A program made the translations under genes and the position numbers. A stretch of DNA of 64,000 bases from the NCBI RefSeq assembly GCF_000304335.1, contig NZ_CAJF01000008.1:62001-126000 (forward strand), given 5' to 3'. The stretch is from Microbacterium yannicii PS01. GTDB taxonomy: Bacteria; Actinomycetota; Actinomycetes; Actinomycetales; Microbacteriaceae. Below are positions 60,935 to 64,000 of this stretch, in pieces (position 1 is the first letter of the stretch; every line of letters begins with the position of its first letter). The notes under the pieces were generated by a model, which saw nothing but the letters and a program-made list of their open reading frames with translations, had not been told where the DNA came from and did no database searches.

Positions 60935-61474
60935 ATGGCGACGATGATCCACGCGACGGTGACTCTCGACGGTTTCATGGCCGACGCCGACGGAGGCGTC
61001 GGCTGGATGTTCGGCATCCCGACTGCTCCCGAAGACGAAGAGGTTGTGGCGAACGCGATGAGCAGAATCGGTGCCGTGGTCGGCGGAGCCAACAAGGCGC
61101 AGACGGTTGAGGACGGAGAGGAGCCCTACGGTGGCGCGCTCGAGGTTCCGGTGTTCCTGATGACGCGCTCGCCGCACGAGCCGATCGAGAAGGACGGCAC
61201 GACGTACACTTTCATCGTCGATGACATCGCCCTCGCCATCGAGACCGCTCAGGAAGCCGCAGGCGACAAGTGGGTCAGCGTGCTCGGCGGCAGTGTTTCG
61301 CGACAGTGCCTTCAGCTGGGAATCGTCGACGAGATCCACCTCCACGTCGTTCCGGTGCTTCTCGGCGACGGCATCTCTCTCTTCGCCGGACTGGGGCAGC
61401 GCGTCGATCTCGAACGCCTCGAGACCTCAGCCTTCGCTGCCGAAGCCCACCTGACCTATCGGGTCCTCCGCTGA
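60935..61474 (+). CDS. Dihydrofolate reductase family protein (RibD C-terminal domain)
   Basis: A 179-residue RibD_C-fold protein with MIHATVTLDGFMADADGGVGW, VLGGSVSRQCLQLGIVDE and VPVLLGDGISLFAG. The ATG at 60935 follows AGGAG. It is the target of the adjacent TetR regulator. It is the second intact RibD_C gene in the window, with the operon copy at 25554. Generic NADPH-dependent reductase; substrate unknown. Confidence 0.85.
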   Translation: MATMIHATVTLDGFMADADGGVGWMFGIPTAPEDEEVVANAMSRIGAVVGGANKAQTVEDGEEPYGGALEVPVFLMTRSPHEPIEKDGTTYTFIVDDIALAIETAQEAAGDKWVSVLGGSVSRQCLQLGIVDEIHLHVVPVLLGDGISLFAGLGQRVDLERLETSAFAAEAHLTYRVLR

Positions 61475-61489
61475 ACCCAGCGCTCGAAA

Positions 61490-62077
61490 TCAGGGGCCGG
61501 CGGCCGGGGGAACGATCGTCCGCATGACGGTCTTGCTCTTGCCGATGTGCCGCTCGAACGTGAATCCGGCCTTCTCGAACATCGCCCGCGTCCCGTTGTG
61601 CAGGAACGAGGACGACGTCTTCTTGCCGGGGACGAGCTCGTTGGGGAACGAGACCACCTCGCCTCCGCCGGCCTTCGCGATCAGCTCCAGCGCGCCGTCC
61701 AGCGCCTCGCGCGCAACCCCCGACCGCCGGTGATCGCGGTCGACGAAGAAGCAGGTGATGCGCCACGGAGCCGGACGAGTCTCGTTCGCGTCGTACTGCT
61801 TGCGGTGGTAGATGCCCGGCAGCTCCACGGGACTGCCGTACTCGCACCACGCGATGGCGTGATCGCCGTCGAAGACGAGTGCGGCGTGCGCGACGCCCTC
61901 CTCCACGAGGCGCCGCTTGAAGGTCGGCCCGTCGTGTTCGCTCTTGACGGTGTGCTCCGTGTCGCCGTGGAAGTACGAGCAGTAACACCCACCCCACACT
62001 CCGTTGTGCTTCTGCGCGAGTGCGAGCCACGCCGGAAACGTCTCCGGAGTGAGCGGCTTGATGACATGCGACGTCAC
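61490..62077 (-). CDS. GNAT family N-acetyltransferase
   Basis: A 195-residue protein with GGCYCSYFHGDTEH near the N-terminus, a long catalytic GNAT core (DRDHRRSGVAREALDGALELIAKAG) and a C-terminal FEKAGFTFERHIG. The Cys/His cluster near the N-terminus is seen in a branch of uncharacterised GNATs. The start is GTG 62077. No neighbours give a clue to substrate. Confidence 0.78.
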   Translation of the reverse strand: MTSHVIKPLTPETFPAWLALAQKHNGVWGGCYCSYFHGDTEHTVKSEHDGPTFKRRLVEEGVAHAALVFDGDHAIAWCEYGSPVELPGIYHRKQYDANETRPAPWRITCFFVDRDHRRSGVAREALDGALELIAKAGGGEVVSFPNELVPGKKTSSSFLHNGTRAMFEKAGFTFERHIGKSKTVMRTIVPPAAGP

Positions 62078-62278
62078 GATCGACCCACCGCCTCTGTATC
62101 GGTCGAGGGCCTTGCGGCGACTCGGTTCTCACGCGCCGGCGCGAGGTCCGCGCGCCGTGGCGCCAGTCTGCCGATCGGTGGGAGCCCTGGCAAGAGCGCG
62201 GCGTTCGCCCCGAATCAGCGTCGCCCACGGATGGCAACCCCCTCGCGAGAACCTCGCGTTCCGATCGATGCTCGGAGC

Positions 62279-62482
62279 ATGACCGATCGAGACGACGTGA
62301 AGCAGCCCAACGACCACCTGCCGCCGAAGGAGGAACGCGACCAGGCGGACGCCGTCGAAGAGCCGCGCTATCCCGGGCAGGACGGCGTCGAAGGCGAATC
62401 GCCGGTGAACCCCGAAACCGCCGCCGAACCCGACAGGCCCCTTCCTCACGGGGTCGACAAGATGCGGCCGTCCGGACGGTGA
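62279..62482 (+). CDS. Small acidic hypothetical protein
   Basis: A 67-residue hydrophilic protein, rich in Asp, Glu and Pro (PKEERDQADAVEEPRYPGQ), probably disordered. The ATG at 62279 is very close to GGAG. It could be a short stress or linker protein; no family recognised. Confidence 0.5.
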   Translation: MTDRDDVKQPNDHLPPKEERDQADAVEEPRYPGQDGVEGESPVNPETAAEPDRPLPHGVDKMRPSGR

Positions 62483-62632
62483 GCATCCGGCGAGCGCTGC
62501 CCGAGACCGCGGACGGCGCTCGCCGAGTCACGTTCCGACGCGTTCGTCAACCCCCATTGTGCTGGCGTTCCTGGCGTCGATCGTAGAGGCCCATCACCTC
62601 GCGAAGTCGCCGCCGACCAGGAGGGAACGCCC

Positions 62633-62929
62633 ATGCGCACCCACGCACCCGCCGATCAGATCGCTTCCGCACCGCCGCAGCGCCGGCGACCCGAACTCCT
62701 CTGGGTCGGCGAGGGCGGATGGGTCGCCTGCGATCCCGAAGCGGACGCCGACGATCCAGGACGGGTTCTGGCCTACCTCGAGTGCAAGGACTCGGTCGTC
62801 TACGTCCTCTTCGTCAGAGGACGGACGGAGGTCGTCGAGTTCGAGTCGCTGCGCGCGGCGATCGATGCCGTCGACGCGATCCTGGTGGGCGGTGTGCGCG
62901 CCAAGAAGCGGCCGATCTCGATGCGGTGA
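62633..62929 (+). CDS. Small hypothetical protein
   Basis: A 98-residue protein whose second half (VLAYLECKDSVVYVLFVRGRTEVVEF then a short helix SLRAAIDAV) resembles that of the protein at 8101-8418, so a small common domain is possible. The ATG at 62633 follows GGAGGG. Not recognised otherwise. Confidence 0.6.
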   Translation: MRTHAPADQIASAPPQRRRPELLWVGEGGWVACDPEADADDPGRVLAYLECKDSVVYVLFVRGRTEVVEFESLRAAIDAVDAILVGGVRAKKRPISMR

Positions 62930-62988
62930 CGACGCCGCCGCTCAGGCGACCTGATGTGCTGGCGCCGATCTGCTCCTATGATGTCGGC

Positions 62989-64000
62989 GTGGAGGCTCTC
63001 AGAGCCGATGTCGTCCAAGACATCCGCTTCGCGCGCTCGGCAGACGGCGTCGGGATCGCCTACGCCGTGCACGGATCCGGGCCGCCGCTGCTGATCGACG
63101 CCTGCTGGCTGAGCCACCTGCAGTTCGACTGGGAGAGCCCCGTCTGGCGTCACTACCTCGTCGAGCTCGGCAAGATCGCGACCGTCATCCGTTACGACGA
63201 ACGGGGCCACGGGCTGTCGGACCGTGGCGTCACCGACCACAGCCTCGAGGCCCGGGTGGGCGACCTCGAAGCCGTCGTCGAGGATGCCGGACTCGACCGG
63301 TTCGCCCTCATGGCCATGGCGCAGGGCGGCCCCATCGCGCTCGAGTACGCGGCCCGGCATCCCGAGCGCCTGACCCGGCTCGCGTTCTACGGGAGCTATG
63401 CGGGAGCGCAGGCCGGAGCGTCGAAGGAAGAGCTGGAGCTGCTCGAGGCGTTCGAGGCCCTCATCAGGGTCGGCTGGGCGCGTCCCACCTCCGAGTTTCG
63501 TCGGGTCTTCAGCAGCATGATGATCCCGGGCGGCACCGAGGAGCAGATGCGCTGGCTGGATGACCTGCAGCAGATGGCCTGCGACACCGAGACGGCGGTG
63601 ATCTCACGCACGCAGCGTCAGGTGTCGGACGCCAGCTGGCGGATGCCCGAGCTCGACCTGCCGACCCTGGTGATCCACAGCCGGGGCGATCAGATGAACG
63701 ACTTCCACCACGCACGGGAGCTGGCCGCCGGCATCCGCGGCGCCCGGCTGGTCGCGCTCGACAGCAACAACCACATCGTCCTCGCCGACGAGCCGGCGTG
63801 GCCCGCGTTCATGGGCGAGATCACGCGGTTCATGGAGCCTGACCGCGAAACCGCTCTCGCCGATCCGCCCGAGGACGTCGCCGCGTTGATCTCACTGCGA
63901 GAGCTTGACATCCTGCGGCTCGCGGCCGCCGGATACGACAACGACGCCATCGCGGCCGAGCTCTTCCTCTCTGTGCGGACCGTGGAGCGGCACCTCCAAA
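62989..64000 (+). CDS. Alpha/beta hydrolase-fold domain fused to LuxR HTH, nucleophile lost (truncated by window)
   Basis: The frame runs from GTG 62989 to the window end, 337 residues so far. Residues 15-290 form an alpha/beta hydrolase domain; an acid Asp in HSRGDQMN and His in NNHIVLAD are present, but the nucleophile elbow reads AMAQGG, with Ala111 where Ser normally lies. A LuxR-type HTH begins near residue 305 (ISLRELDILRLAAAGYDNDAIAAELFLSVRTVERHL). Fusions of this kind are transcriptional regulators with a ligand-sensing hydrolase domain. A TATGAT at 62977-62982 suggests leaderless initiation at the GTG. Confidence 0.78.
   Translation, partial: MEALRADVVQDIRFARSADGVGIAYAVHGSGPPLLIDACWLSHLQFDWESPVWRHYLVELGKIATVIRYDERGHGLSDRGVTDHSLEARVGDLEAVVEDAGLDRFALMAMAQGGPIALEYAARHPERLTRLAFYGSYAGAQAGASKEELELLEAFEALIRVGWARPTSEFRRVFSSMMIPGGTEEQMRWLDDLQQMACDTETAVISRTQRQVSDASWRMPELDLPTLVIHSRGDQMNDFHHARELAAGIRGARLVALDSNNHIVLADEPAWPAFMGEITRFMEPDRETALADPPEDVAALISLRELDILRLAAAGYDNDAIAAELFLSVRTVERHLQ

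Overview
The window is a GC-rich actinobacterial chromosome segment. Asp and Ala codons are biased around the heptamer GGATGCC/GGCATCC, many starts are GTG or apparently leaderless, and gene content is close to Microbacterium or a related Microbacteriaceae genus. That placement is inferred from composition and protein families, not from a marker gene. No phage, insertion sequence, CRISPR array or rRNA is visible. Most of the window is ordinary accessory chromosome built from small, locally regulated cassettes.

0-16.4 kb: the end of an ABC ATPase with its permease; an NmrA-like reductase and its ECF41-type sigma factor with a matching promoter; an alpha/beta hydrolase; an ArsR regulator divergent from an ArsO-like flavoprotein and a GNAT; an MBL hydrolase; a DUF1264 protein; several small proteins; a ChaB-like protein; an XRE repressor divergent from a methionine aminopeptidase; a DksA/TraR zinc finger; a tRNA-like sequence; a DUF2254 protein; and a WYL regulator divergent from a DrrAB-type exporter.

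16.4-31.1 kb: a glycoside-hydrolase-like ectodomain fused to a multi-span membrane region, PcrA helicase, a MerR regulator divergent from a small membrane protein, an SseB protein, an ArsR-SRPBCC-RibD_C operon, split NHEJ genes (LigD polymerase domain and an ATP-dependent ligase) flanking a beta-lactamase-fold lipoprotein that has lost its catalytic Ser and Lys, an 84-bp tandem repeat, and an AI-2E family membrane protein.

31.2-49.0 kb: an acyl-CoA catabolic island. It holds three acyl-CoA dehydrogenases, two SDRs, a quinone-oxidoreductase-like MDR, a complete Liv-type ABC importer, an acyl-CoA ligase, an APH-fold kinase, a thioesterase, a thiolase and two TetR regulators. Three copies of a nearly identical 19-bp operator sit before the SDR-TetR operon, the importer operon and the kinase-dehydrogenase-ligase operon, tying them into one regulon. 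Kinase, dehydrogenase and ligase together resemble the logic of the lva (levulinate/4-hydroxyacid) pathway, so the island may take up and degrade a keto or hydroxy acid. The dehydrogenase of that operon carries an apparent +1 frameshift in a C6 tract.

49.0-64 kb: a nitroreductase, TetR-controlled alpha/beta hydrolase, a MEDS-domain sensor translationally coupled to a LuxR-type regulator, an operon of two epoxide-hydrolase-like proteins, a thioredoxin-fold protein and a Na+/H+ antiporter, another hydrolase, a TetR-RibD_C pair with twin operators, a GNAT, small hypotheticals, and a truncated hydrolase-LuxR fusion whose nucleophile position is Ala.
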